A DNA stretch of 64,000 nucleotides from Tepidibacillus_B infernus. Its GTDB lineage: Bacteria; Bacillota; Bacilli; Tepidibacillales; Tepidibacillaceae. Under the pieces are notes generated by a model. It had not been told where the DNA came from and ran no database searches. It saw nothing but the letters and a program-made list of their open reading frames with translations. The stretch lies in the NCBI RefSeq assembly GCF_048898065.1, contig NZ_JBLWFI010000001.1, positions 1,364,001 to 1,428,000 on the forward strand. Direction: 5' to 3'. Positions 8,737-16,449 of the stretch are shown here, one piece after another (position 1 is the stretch's first letter; each line of letters starts with the position of its first letter). The position numbers and the translations under genes were made by a program.

Positions 8737-8765
8737 GGGGCACCTTGAATTGGGTGCCCTTTATC
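8737..8765 (+). terminator. Terminator after the SASP gene
   Basis: A 7-bp GC-rich stem (GGGCACC / GGTGCCC) with an 8-base loop is followed by TTTAT. Confidence 0.7.
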
Positions 8766-8780
8766 ACTTTTGTGGGTGAG

Positions 8781-9746
8781 TTATCGAACAAAACGATGGT
8801 TACCTATGGTTTTGATCACTTTCTTTTGCGTAAAGAAAGAACTCTTTGTAACCTTGGGATTGTAAAAATATAAAGCTCCTTCCACAGGATCTACTCCTTC
8901 TAACGCTTCTCTTGCAGCTTTATATGCACTATCGCTAGGGATTACCTTATAAATCTCCCCTGTTCTTACAGGTGTAAATTGACCCTTTGCAAAAATAACA
9001 TCATAGATCGAATTAGCAAAGGTATCCTCTAATACTCGATTGATAATCACTGCCCCAACAGCAACTTGGCCTTCATATGGTTCATTACCAGCTTCTAAAT
9101 AGATAATTTTTGCTAACCATTCTAATTCCTCATCTTGAAATGAGATCACTGCTTTTGCCTTTAATTGATCAACCGTAGTAACCTCAACAGATTCTAGATA
9201 AATTTTGGAACCAACTGTTAGATTGTTTTCATCAGCGATTTGATTCCAAGCTTTTAAGTCTTTAACTGGAATTCCAAACACTTGTCCGATACTTGCTAAT
9301 GTATCACCTTCTTGAACATTGTATGTAATTTTTTCACTAATATAAACCGTTTTGGTCGTATTATCCCAGTCAACATTATAAAACAATGCTTCAGAAACAA
9401 AACGAATGGGTACATAGGTCGCATTATTAAGAATGATAGCAGGTGCGTCCATTAAAATCTTTTGTTGATCACGCGTTGCAAATCTTTCTCCAATCTTAAA
9501 TTGAATCATATGGTTCTCTTGAGTAAAAGTAACTTGTTGTAAGTCACTATCCCAATTTAATTCGGCTCCTAAAAATTCAGATATCTTACGTACAGGCACA
9601 TACGTCCTCTTATCAATCAATCTAGCATCTGGTTGATCGATAAGCTTTCCGTTAATCTTTAACTGAATAGAGGATGCATCTGCCTGAACCCCTACAAAGA
9701 GGGATATGATCAAAAATAGGACAATCAGACTGATTTGCTTCTTCAT
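8781..9746 (-). CDS. Secreted LysM / SleB-type cell-wall hydrolase
   Basis: The 321-residue protein starts at an ATG behind AAAGGAG; a longer frame to 9818 lacks such a site. Order: signal peptide (1-25), a copper-amine-oxidase-N-like domain (about 27-140, with RTYVPVRKISEFLG and ATYVPIRFVSEAL repeats), a LysM peptidoglycan-binding motif (about 145-190) and a C-terminal SleB/CwlJ hydrolase domain (about 205-321). The latter shows EAGNEPYEGQVAVGAVIINR, GQFTPV and ALYFYNP. SleB-family enzymes cut the spore cortex during germination or act in sporulation wall turnover. The LysM plus stalk domains suggest wall anchoring. Probably monocistronic. Confidence 0.88.
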   Translation of the reverse strand: MKKQISLIVLFLIISLFVGVQADASSIQLKINGKLIDQPDARLIDKRTYVPVRKISEFLGAELNWDSDLQQVTFTQENHMIQFKIGERFATRDQQKILMDAPAIILNNATYVPIRFVSEALFYNVDWDNTTKTVYISEKITYNVQEGDTLASIGQVFGIPVKDLKAWNQIADENNLTVGSKIYLESVEVTTVDQLKAKAVISFQDEELEWLAKIIYLEAGNEPYEGQVAVGAVIINRVLEDTFANSIYDVIFAKGQFTPVRTGEIYKVIPSDSAYKAAREALEGVDPVEGALYFYNPKVTKSSFFTQKKVIKTIGNHRFVR

Positions 9747-9880
9747 TAAATTCTCCTTTCGCCACTGAAAATGATTAAAAAAATCTATTTTTTCCATTGT
9801 AACATGAATTTGCTTCAAAAATCATAGTTAATTTTAGCAAATTGATGTTTTTATAAAATATATAGATAGTGTTATACCAA

Positions 9881-9925
9881 AAAAAAGAACCCTCTTTAAG
9901 ATTATTCTCAAAAAGGATTCTTTTC
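9881..9925 (-). terminator. Terminator after the double P-loop ATPase gene
   Basis: Imperfect inverted repeat on the minus strand (AAGAATCC... to ...GGGTTCTT) followed by at least seven U. Confidence 0.55.
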
Positions 9926-9930
9926 GTTAT

Positions 9931-11055
9931 TTAAAAAATTACTTCGCTTTTATATTGTGCTTTCTCCTCAGCATATTGCAAAACTTCATCAAGAATTTCT
10001 TCTCTTTTGGCATTAATCCGTTCAAAGTCCATTGCCGCTACATAATATCTTTCTAATAAATCATGAAGTCGTTTTGCCTCTTTAATATAATTGGTTCCAA
10101 TGGTCATTTTAATTTTATATCTTGATTCAATATTGTGTAATTCTTTTTCCTTTTCCACTTCTACATTCGGGTTAATACATAATGCAAACATATCAACAAT
10201 TTCATCATTATCTCTTGTTGCATCAATGACATGGGGAGCAGTTCCATCAAGAACAGCGACACTCAACGTTGGAATGATCACCATATCTAAACTATTAGGA
10301 TCAAATCCACATGGAAAATACTCTACAGACAAGCCTAATTCTTCAGCGCGTTTTCCGATCTTTTTCATCATCGTTGATTTACCACTACCAGGACGCCCTT
10401 TTACAATATATCTCTTTTCTTTATCCTCGGTAATATTATCGATAAAATTTACCGCTCCTTGTGGAGTAGCAGCACCAAAGAAAATGCGTTTTGTCGTTGG
10501 ATTTTCTTCCTTTGTGATTTCCCTAGTAAAAATTTTTTCAATTAACGTTTCTGTTACTTCATTTGCCTTATCAAAATTCATTTCTGCCAAGTAAATATCT
10601 TCCCATTCGTCATGAATCGATTTTGCTTCTGCAAATTGTTCATAGGCTCGTTTAAAATTAGCCGAGATGTCTTGTGTTAGTTTGATGATTTCCTTGCCAT
10701 TCTCTTTAAGCTTTTTATCATCCCAAAATTCACCGAGGTTAATAATCTCATCGATAACCCCTGGAAATTTTGGATCTACGATATGAGGAGCCGTTCCATC
10801 TACAAAACCTAATTTCAATTCAGGAATAATCACTCCATCTAAAGAGTTATTGTCTGACGAACAATGAAGAAATTGAATGTTGTATCCTTTATCTGCCATC
10901 GTCATGCCAATCGTTCTCATAAATGATGATTTCCCTGTCCCAGGGCCACCTTTAAATATATATAAACGGTCTAATCCCTTTAAAGCCTCATCATATAAGG
11001 AATAAAAACCAACACTCGTATTTCCGCCTGCATAGTAGTTTTTAATTGTACTCAT
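9931..11055 (-). CDS. Duplicated P-loop NTPase (PRK06851-type)
   Basis: The 374-residue soluble protein contains two homologous halves, each with a Walker A motif: GGPGTGKSSFM (about 36-46) and GRPGSGKSTMM (about 222-232). Each half repeats a downstream pattern, CSSDNNSLDGVIIPEL against CGFDPNSLDMVIIPTL, followed by DGTAPH(I/V)(V/I)D. This is an internal tandem duplication of an ATPase. The family is common in spore-forming Firmicutes but its function is unknown. A good ribosome site precedes the ATG, and the gene stands alone. Confidence 0.8.
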   Translation of the reverse strand: MSTIKNYYAGGNTSVGFYSLYDEALKGLDRLYIFKGGPGTGKSSFMRTIGMTMADKGYNIQFLHCSSDNNSLDGVIIPELKLGFVDGTAPHIVDPKFPGVIDEIINLGEFWDDKKLKENGKEIIKLTQDISANFKRAYEQFAEAKSIHDEWEDIYLAEMNFDKANEVTETLIEKIFTREITKEENPTTKRIFFGAATPQGAVNFIDNITEDKEKRYIVKGRPGSGKSTMMKKIGKRAEELGLSVEYFPCGFDPNSLDMVIIPTLSVAVLDGTAPHVIDATRDNDEIVDMFALCINPNVEVEKEKELHNIESRYKIKMTIGTNYIKEAKRLHDLLERYYVAAMDFERINAKREEILDEVLQYAEEKAQYKSEVIF

Positions 11056-11185
11056 ATGTCTTCCTCCTAATTCTACATATCTTTAGTTTAGGCCATTCGC
11101 CTAATTTAGTCTATGCGGTATAATGCAAAATGTTCCTCTAATTAAGAATTATTATTATTCAAAATAAGAATTTTTACTTTTTGCG

Positions 11186-11214
11186 GTTGAAAAACTTATT
11201 TTCATCATGTACAT
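11186..11214 (+). promoter_or_regulatory. Candidate promoter of the metC-like gene
   Basis: TTGAAA and TACATT are 17 bases apart, about 40 bases upstream of the TTG start. The -10 match is modest. I looked for S-box and T-box conserved elements here and saw none. Confidence 0.35.
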
Positions 11215-11251
11215 TTATATGAAATGATTTTAATAATGGGAGGTTTTCCAA

Positions 11252-12424
11252 TTGAATCAGAATGAATTAAGTTTTCAGACGCTATTAGTTCACAATAAAC
11301 ACTCGATAGATCCTTCTTCAGGAGCAGTTAGCGTTCCTATTCAGCATGCATCTACCTTTCATCAATTTAATTTCGATCAGTTTGGCCAATATGACTACAG
11401 TCGGTCTGGAAATCCAACAAGAGATGCCCTAGAGCAAACCATTGCTGAACTTGAGCATGGAGTAAGGGGTTTTGCCTTTGCATCTGGAATGGCCGCTATT
11501 TCAACAGCTTTTATGCTTTTCTCTAAAGGAGATCATGTATTAGTCACTGAAGATGTTTATGGTGGTACCTATCGTCTTGTTACCCAAGTTCTTTCTCGTT
11601 TCGGTATTGAATATACCTTTGTCGATATGACAGATTTAGATCAGTTAAAAAAAAGCATTCGTCCGAATACAAAAGTGATCTACATTGAAACACCATCCAA
11701 TCCTACCCTTAAAATCACTGATATTCGAGCAATTGTTGATTTAGCTAAAACACACGGATGTTTAACCTTTATTGACAACACTTTTTTAACCCCTGCATTA
11801 CAGCAACCTTTAGAATTAGGCGTAGATCTTGTTTTACATAGTGCAACCAAATTCATTGCTGGCCATAGTGATGTGATTGCTGGTTTAGCTGTGGTTAAGG
11901 ATGAAGAGTTAGGACAAAAACTTTATTTCCTTCAAAATACTTTTGGTTCTGTATTAGGCCCACAAGATACTTGGCTTATTTTAAGAGGAATTAAAACATT
12001 ACATGTTCGTTTAAAGCAATCACAAGAGTCTGCAATGGAAATCGCAAAGTACTTGCAGCAAATTCCTCAAGTAGAACAAGTCTATTATCCAGGGTTACGA
12101 GAACACAAAGGTTTTGAGGTTCAACAATCTCAGGCCAAAGGAGCAGGGGCAGTGCTTTCTTTTCGGTTAAAAGATGAACAAGCCGTGAGAACATTTGTTA
12201 AAGAAGTAAAAATTCCTGTCTTTGCTGTAAGCCTTGGAGCAGTTGAATCGATCCTATCCTACCCTGCAAAAATGTCCCATGCAGCCATGCCGAAGGAAGA
12301 ACGGGAAAAACGAGGAATTACAGATGGGTTGCTTCGTTTATCTGTTGGGTTAGAAGATCCAAGGGATCTGTTAGCTGATTTCGAACAGGCTTTTTCAAAA
12401 CTAAATGTAAAATATAACCTATAA
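11252..12424 (+). CDS. metC: Cystathionine beta-lyase / gamma-synthase family PLP enzyme
   Basis: At 390 residues it has normal length for the Cys/Met-metabolism PLP family. Visible sites are YSRSGNPT (phosphate/substrate binding), FASGMAAIS, ETPSNPTLKITDI and the PLP-binding lysine in HSATKFIAGHSDV. The C-terminal SLGAVESILSYPAKMSH is also typical. These enzymes act in transsulfuration between cysteine and methionine. The GHSDVIAGL context resembles MetC of B. subtilis, so beta-lyase (cystathionine to homocysteine) is my preferred call, but gamma-lyase or gamma-synthase cannot be excluded. The start is TTG after GGGAGG. It is monocistronic, with no metI partner beside it. Confidence 0.85.
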   Translation: MNQNELSFQTLLVHNKHSIDPSSGAVSVPIQHASTFHQFNFDQFGQYDYSRSGNPTRDALEQTIAELEHGVRGFAFASGMAAISTAFMLFSKGDHVLVTEDVYGGTYRLVTQVLSRFGIEYTFVDMTDLDQLKKSIRPNTKVIYIETPSNPTLKITDIRAIVDLAKTHGCLTFIDNTFLTPALQQPLELGVDLVLHSATKFIAGHSDVIAGLAVVKDEELGQKLYFLQNTFGSVLGPQDTWLILRGIKTLHVRLKQSQESAMEIAKYLQQIPQVEQVYYPGLREHKGFEVQQSQAKGAGAVLSFRLKDEQAVRTFVKEVKIPVFAVSLGAVESILSYPAKMSHAAMPKEEREKRGITDGLLRLSVGLEDPRDLLADFEQAFSKLNVKYNL

Positions 12425-12485
12425 CAAAACAAAGCTCGTTTGTTTGTTGCAGCAATTACATTTTAATCTTCTAAGCAAATTTTAA

Positions 12486-12527
12486 AAACACCTTATACTT
12501 TTGTGCAGTATAAGGTGTTTATTTTTG
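12486..12527. terminator. Strong bidirectional terminator
   Basis: A near-perfect stem of about 14 bp (AAACACCTTATACT with AGTATAAGGTGTTT) and a 7-base loop are followed by ATTTTT on the plus strand and TTTTT on the minus strand. It serves metC and the convergent panE. Confidence 0.85.
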
Positions 12528-12534
12528 ATAGGAT

Positions 12535-12585
12535 CCCGCAAAAGTAATCGGAGTAAACTTCGAAGGAAGTCGACATTTTTGTGGG
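12535..12585. repeat. Structured inverted-repeat element downstream of panE
   Basis: An outer stem pairs CCCGCAAAAGT (12535-12545) with ATTTTTGTGGG (12575-12585), 11 bp including G-T pairs. An inner hairpin pairs ACTTC (12557-12561) with GAAGT (12566-12570). It is not followed by a T-run, so it is not a standard terminator. Fragments resembling its end (CCACAAAAGT) occur near 8767, 15330 and 61616. It may be a small dispersed repeat or an RNA structure in the panE 3' region. Confidence 0.4.
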
Positions 12586-12590
12586 TGTTA

Positions 12591-13505
12591 TTAAAACTTC
12601 GAGGCCTTTAATGTTAGAACACCATACACCATTTCATGATATGGTGTCTCAACATTTGCTTTTTTTCCATATTTAACAACAGCACCACTTAAGCTATCCA
12701 CCTCTATTGGCTTTCTCCGTTCAAAGTCAACGAGCATTGAGGATTTAGTTGTCGGAGCAAAATTGTGTCCAATTTGATAAGCTACTTCTACATCTTCATC
12801 TGATAATTCAATGCCATTCGCTCTGGCAACATGCTTTACCTCTTTAAGAAGTTTCCGGAAAAGTTGGTCTGTTTTTTCGCAAGCCCAAACATCCCCTGCC
12901 GGTAATTCAGTAATCGTAGTAATTGCGCTAAAAGAGCTAATAAACATAAACTTTTTCCAAATATCCTTTTGAATGTTGCCAGAAAGAACCGTTGGTATAC
13001 CTGCTTCTTGAAAAACAGATAGTAATTGCTTAGCTCTCTCTGTAATTTGTCCATCCATTTCTCCAAAGATGATATCTCGTTTTGCACTTTTTTGAGCAAT
13101 GATACCAGGTGCTTCTATCGTTGTTTCTATGTATGTAAGACCGCCCAATACTCTCTCTTTTCCTACAACTTCAGCCATGATTTCCTCATTACCTACACCA
13201 TTTTGTAGGTTTAAAACCATTGAATCCTCTTTTAAAATAGGTAGGATCTGCTCGGTCGTTTTTTTGATATCGAAGCCTTTTATAGTAAATAAAACGACGT
13301 CAACCAATCCAGCATCTTGTGGATCAGCAACTGCTTTTAATGGTAGCTGAAAATCTCCGTGAACACTATGTACTGTTAGGCCATTCTCCTGAAGTGCTTT
13401 CAAATGTTCTCCTCTAGCAATTAAGGTGACTTCGTGACCTTTTTGTGCCAATAATCCCCCAAAATAGGCACCTACTCCTCCTGCACCCATCACAGCAAAC
13501 TTCAT
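12591..13505 (-). CDS. panE: 2-dehydropantoate 2-reductase
   Basis: The 304-residue enzyme has an N-terminal Rossmann NADPH site (MGAGGVGAYFGGLLAQKGHE) and a C-terminal helical ApbA/PanE domain containing KKFMFISSFSAITT and the catalytic-lysine region FERRKPIEVDSLSG. It reduces ketopantoate to pantoate in coenzyme A synthesis. The start at 13505 is supported by a GGAGGAGG site; a longer frame to 13565 lacks one. No other pan genes are nearby. ApbA/PanE paralogs acting on other 2-keto acids are known, so the substrate is a family-level inference. Confidence 0.82.
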   Translation of the reverse strand: MKFAVMGAGGVGAYFGGLLAQKGHEVTLIARGEHLKALQENGLTVHSVHGDFQLPLKAVADPQDAGLVDVVLFTIKGFDIKKTTEQILPILKEDSMVLNLQNGVGNEEIMAEVVGKERVLGGLTYIETTIEAPGIIAQKSAKRDIIFGEMDGQITERAKQLLSVFQEAGIPTVLSGNIQKDIWKKFMFISSFSAITTITELPAGDVWACEKTDQLFRKLLKEVKHVARANGIELSDEDVEVAYQIGHNFAPTTKSSMLVDFERRKPIEVDSLSGAVVKYGKKANVETPYHEMVYGVLTLKASKF

Positions 13506-13600
13506 TTTACATCCTCCTCCTCTTACCCATTGTACTTGACTTAAAAAGGAGTACATTTTTTTCATGTACTCCTCTGGTTTTTCACTAAGCTAACCCTTTA

Positions 13601-14548
13601 TTAAGCTAAAATCTCTTCAATACGATCTAAAACATCCTTAGATAAAGTTACACCTACTGCTTTAACGTTTTCTTCTACTTGTGCTGGTCGGCTGGCACCA
13701 ATGAGCGCACTGGATACGTTCTTTTGACGTAATATCCAAGCGATCGCCAATTGTGCTAATGTCAAGCCAAGCTCTTTAGCTACACCTTCTAATTGATCAA
13801 TACGCTCAAAGAATTCATCCTTCATATACCGTGCAATCATTTGACTTGCTTCTGGATCGGCACCGCGGCTTCCTGCTGGTGCAGGTGCTCCTTTTTTATA
13901 TTTACCTGTTAATACCCCTTGAGCAAGTGGGGAAAAAACAACCTGACCAATTCCATGTGCTTCAGACAATGGAATGATCTCTTTTTCAATATAGCGGTTT
14001 AACATGTTATATACGGGCTGGTTGACCACAATTCGGTCTAATAATTTTTTATCTGCAATATGGATAGCTTCAGCAATCTGGGCTGGTGTCCATTCACTTA
14101 CCCCAACATATAAAACCTTACCTTGGTTAATAAGGTCATCAAAAGCTCGCAAAGTCTCTTCTAATGGTGTTTCTGGATCATAACGATGAGCATAGTATAG
14201 ATCTACATAATCTAAACCTAAACGCTTTAAGCTCGCATTACATTGCTCAATCACATGTTTTCGAGATAATCCGCGGTCGTTGACGCCATCTCCCATTGGC
14301 CAGAAGACTTTAGTTGCAAGAACATAGGATTCACGTGGAAAGTCTTTCAAGGCTTTTCCTACTACTTTTTCTGCTTCTCCACGACGATATACATTGGCGG
14401 TATCAAAGAAGTTAATCCCTAATTCATAGGCTTTATGTATCGTGTTAATTGCATTTTGATCTTCTACATAACCACCATAAGTTAGCCAACTACCCAATGA
14501 GATTTCACTCACTTTTACTCCAGTTGTTCCTAAATGACGATATTGCAT
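13601..14548 (-). CDS. Aldo/keto reductase, Kv-beta-like
   Basis: The roughly 315-residue NAD(P)H oxidoreductase has the complete AKR catalytic tetrad: Asp and Tyr in FFDTANVY, Lys in LATKVFWP and His in YYAHRYD. The phrase YYAHRYDPETPLEETL is typical of the subgroup related to voltage-gated potassium channel beta subunits and E. coli YghZ, which reduces aldehydes such as methylglyoxal. Two ATGs (14554, 14548) follow a G-run; the second has the better spacing. It sits just upstream of panE on the same strand, about 95 bases apart, so joint transcription is possible. Confidence 0.87.
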   Translation of the reverse strand: MQYRHLGTTGVKVSEISLGSWLTYGGYVEDQNAINTIHKAYELGINFFDTANVYRRGEAEKVVGKALKDFPRESYVLATKVFWPMGDGVNDRGLSRKHVIEQCNASLKRLGLDYVDLYYAHRYDPETPLEETLRAFDDLINQGKVLYVGVSEWTPAQIAEAIHIADKKLLDRIVVNQPVYNMLNRYIEKEIIPLSEAHGIGQVVFSPLAQGVLTGKYKKGAPAPAGSRGADPEASQMIARYMKDEFFERIDQLEGVAKELGLTLAQLAIAWILRQKNVSSALIGASRPAQVEENVKAVGVTLSKDVLDRIEEILA

Positions 14549-14653
14549 GTTCATTAACCCCCTTTTAAATCCTTTTACCTATTGAAAATGAAAGTACATT
14601 TTTAATTTTAACATATTTTTAATATTTACACTATTTTCCCAGTGTAAGAAGGC

Positions 14654-15310
14654 CTATTTATTCCTTTTTGCCCGTCTTTCAAGATACCATTGATAGATCA
14701 TCACACTTAACGTAAACCAAACACCACTTGCCAAATATCCACCTAACACATCACTTGGAAAATGCACCCCTAAATAGATTCGACTGATTCCAATTAAAAG
14801 AATCATAACTGTTGCAAAGAGAATCATCAATCCTCTACCAAATCGGGAGCGAAGATGTTTCCATAGTAGAAAGGATATCATTGCATACAACGTAAAAGCT
14901 GCCATAGAGTGTCCACTTGGAAAACTATATCCAGTTTCTTCAATGATGCGATGAATCGTTGGACGTTCTCTATGGAAAATAACCTTTAACAAATTATTTA
15001 AAGCTGTTGATCCAATTATCACAATCACAAAAAAGACTAACTCGATACGATGTTTTAGTAAAACATACAATATGATGGAGGTTATGATGATAATGGCTAT
15101 GACAATTTTAGTAGAACCTATCCATGTAAAAAACTTCATAACCTCTGTTAAATAAGAATTTTCCAATGATTGAACCCATATGATGATCGGTAAGTCAAAC
15201 CATTGAATTTTATTAAAACTAACAAAGGCAGCAATTAAACCAAAACTAAGAAGTAGGAGAAACCCTATTTTTCTTCCTGTTTTTTGTTTATTTTTATGGT
15301 GTATATTCAA
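14654..15310 (-). CDS. PAP2-superfamily membrane phosphatase
   Basis: The 218-residue protein has about six membrane helices and all three PAP2 motifs: KVIFHRERP, SFPSGHSMAAF and RIYLGVHFPSDVLGG. The family removes phosphate from membrane lipids such as phosphatidic acid or undecaprenyl pyrophosphate, with the active site facing outward. The start is TTG after GGAGGAG. It is 35 bases downstream of the MBL-fold gene and probably shares its transcript. The exact lipid substrate is not visible. Confidence 0.88.
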   Translation of the reverse strand: MNIHHKNKQKTGRKIGFLLLLSFGLIAAFVSFNKIQWFDLPIIIWVQSLENSYLTEVMKFFTWIGSTKIVIAIIIITSIILYVLLKHRIELVFFVIVIIGSTALNNLLKVIFHRERPTIHRIIEETGYSFPSGHSMAAFTLYAMISFLLWKHLRSRFGRGLMILFATVMILLIGISRIYLGVHFPSDVLGGYLASGVWFTLSVMIYQWYLERRAKRNK

Positions 15311-15345
15311 TTAATCTCCTCCAAGACGTCACTTTTGTGGTTTTT

Positions 15346-16347
15346 TTACGTTTTTAATTGGTATTTGATTAAATGATCTTGTCTGAAGCTAGAAATCTCA
15401 CCATTGTACTCTAAATAATCAAGAAAACTTAATATTTCAGAAAAAAATAAGTTCAGGTGTTTCTCGTACCGGTTTGGATATACTTTTCTCATCAAATCAT
15501 ATACAGTAAAAGAACCCTGTTCAAGAATCTCTTTTAATTGCTCTGAACGTTGCTTAAAACGAGAGAATTGCCGATCAATCATTTCATCTAGATTAACGAT
15601 CACTTTACCATGTCCAGAATAAACCTTTTCAATCTTTAATCCTTTTATTTTTTCAAGCGAATGTAGATAATCTATTCCACTTTTCGCTCTAGAAAAAAGA
15701 TTGTTTATTAAAATGGGTTCTACAAAAATCCCTGAACTTGTATTCTCCAAAATAAAGTCTCCAGCAATAAGGATTCCTTTTTTCTCATGATATAATACGA
15801 TATGCCCTTGAGAATGACCAGGAGTATGTAGTATTTTCCAATTTGGAAGATGAGGTAATGATGAACCATCTTCAATCAACTCAATATCGCTAACAGGATC
15901 CATAAATTGATTCAAATATTGATTAAATGATTTGATTCTTTGCACCTGGTCCTTTGATAATCCATTTTCAAGATAGAGTTTCTCATAAAAGAGAGTAAGT
16001 TGTTGATTAAAAATTGGTTCTTTTTCAATCCATGGAATGGTCCATTGATGAGCATAAACTTTTAATTTAGAATGGTGTTGTCTTAATATGTCCAAAAGAC
16101 CAATATGATCAACATGATGATGTGTAAGTAAGACTTGATCAATATCTTTAAGACGGATACCATTTTCATTTATTTGATATATCAATGATTTCCAGGCTTG
16201 TTCTGTTTTTATTCCTGCATCGATTAATGTGATTTTGTCACCTAACAGAAGATAGGCATGAACATCACCTACTGGAAAAGGGGTTGGAATGTTTAACGAA
16301 ATCAACTTTATATCTTGGTTTTCTAATGTTGTCTGTAACCGATTCAC
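15346..16347 (-). CDS. MBL-fold metallo-hydrolase
   Basis: The 333-residue cytoplasmic protein has a metallo-beta-lactamase fold. The metal motif THHHVDHIG is at about 75-83, a further metal histidine lies in HTPGHSQGH, the bridging aspartate in IAGDFIL and the last histidine in YSGHGKV. The C-terminal 90 residues form an extra helical domain, as in the broad YqjP/LACTB2-like group. The substrate (thioester, lactone or RNA) cannot be told. The start is GTG behind AAAGGGG. It probably forms an operon with the PAP2 phosphatase. Confidence 0.85.
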   Translation of the reverse strand: MNRLQTTLENQDIKLISLNIPTPFPVGDVHAYLLLGDKITLIDAGIKTEQAWKSLIYQINENGIRLKDIDQVLLTHHHVDHIGLLDILRQHHSKLKVYAHQWTIPWIEKEPIFNQQLTLFYEKLYLENGLSKDQVQRIKSFNQYLNQFMDPVSDIELIEDGSSLPHLPNWKILHTPGHSQGHIVLYHEKKGILIAGDFILENTSSGIFVEPILINNLFSRAKSGIDYLHSLEKIKGLKIEKVYSGHGKVIVNLDEMIDRQFSRFKQRSEQLKEILEQGSFTVYDLMRKVYPNRYEKHLNLFFSEILSFLDYLEYNGEISSFRQDHLIKYQLKT

Positions 16348-16449
16348 GATGATATCCCCTTTAAGTCAAGTTTTTTAATATCAGAAAATTCCTTAAATTC
16401 ATTGTACAGTTTTTAGAGATTCTCTTCAATCATAAAGGGGGAAATATGA

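Noticed and set aside
10091..10594. 167-residue plus-strand frame inside the ATPase gene
   Set aside because: It is antisense to a clear double P-loop ATPase, has no ribosome site and no recognisable domain.
11056..11251. S-box (SAM) riboswitch upstream of the metC-like gene
   Set aside because: The conserved S-box core sequences are not present and there is no leader terminator.
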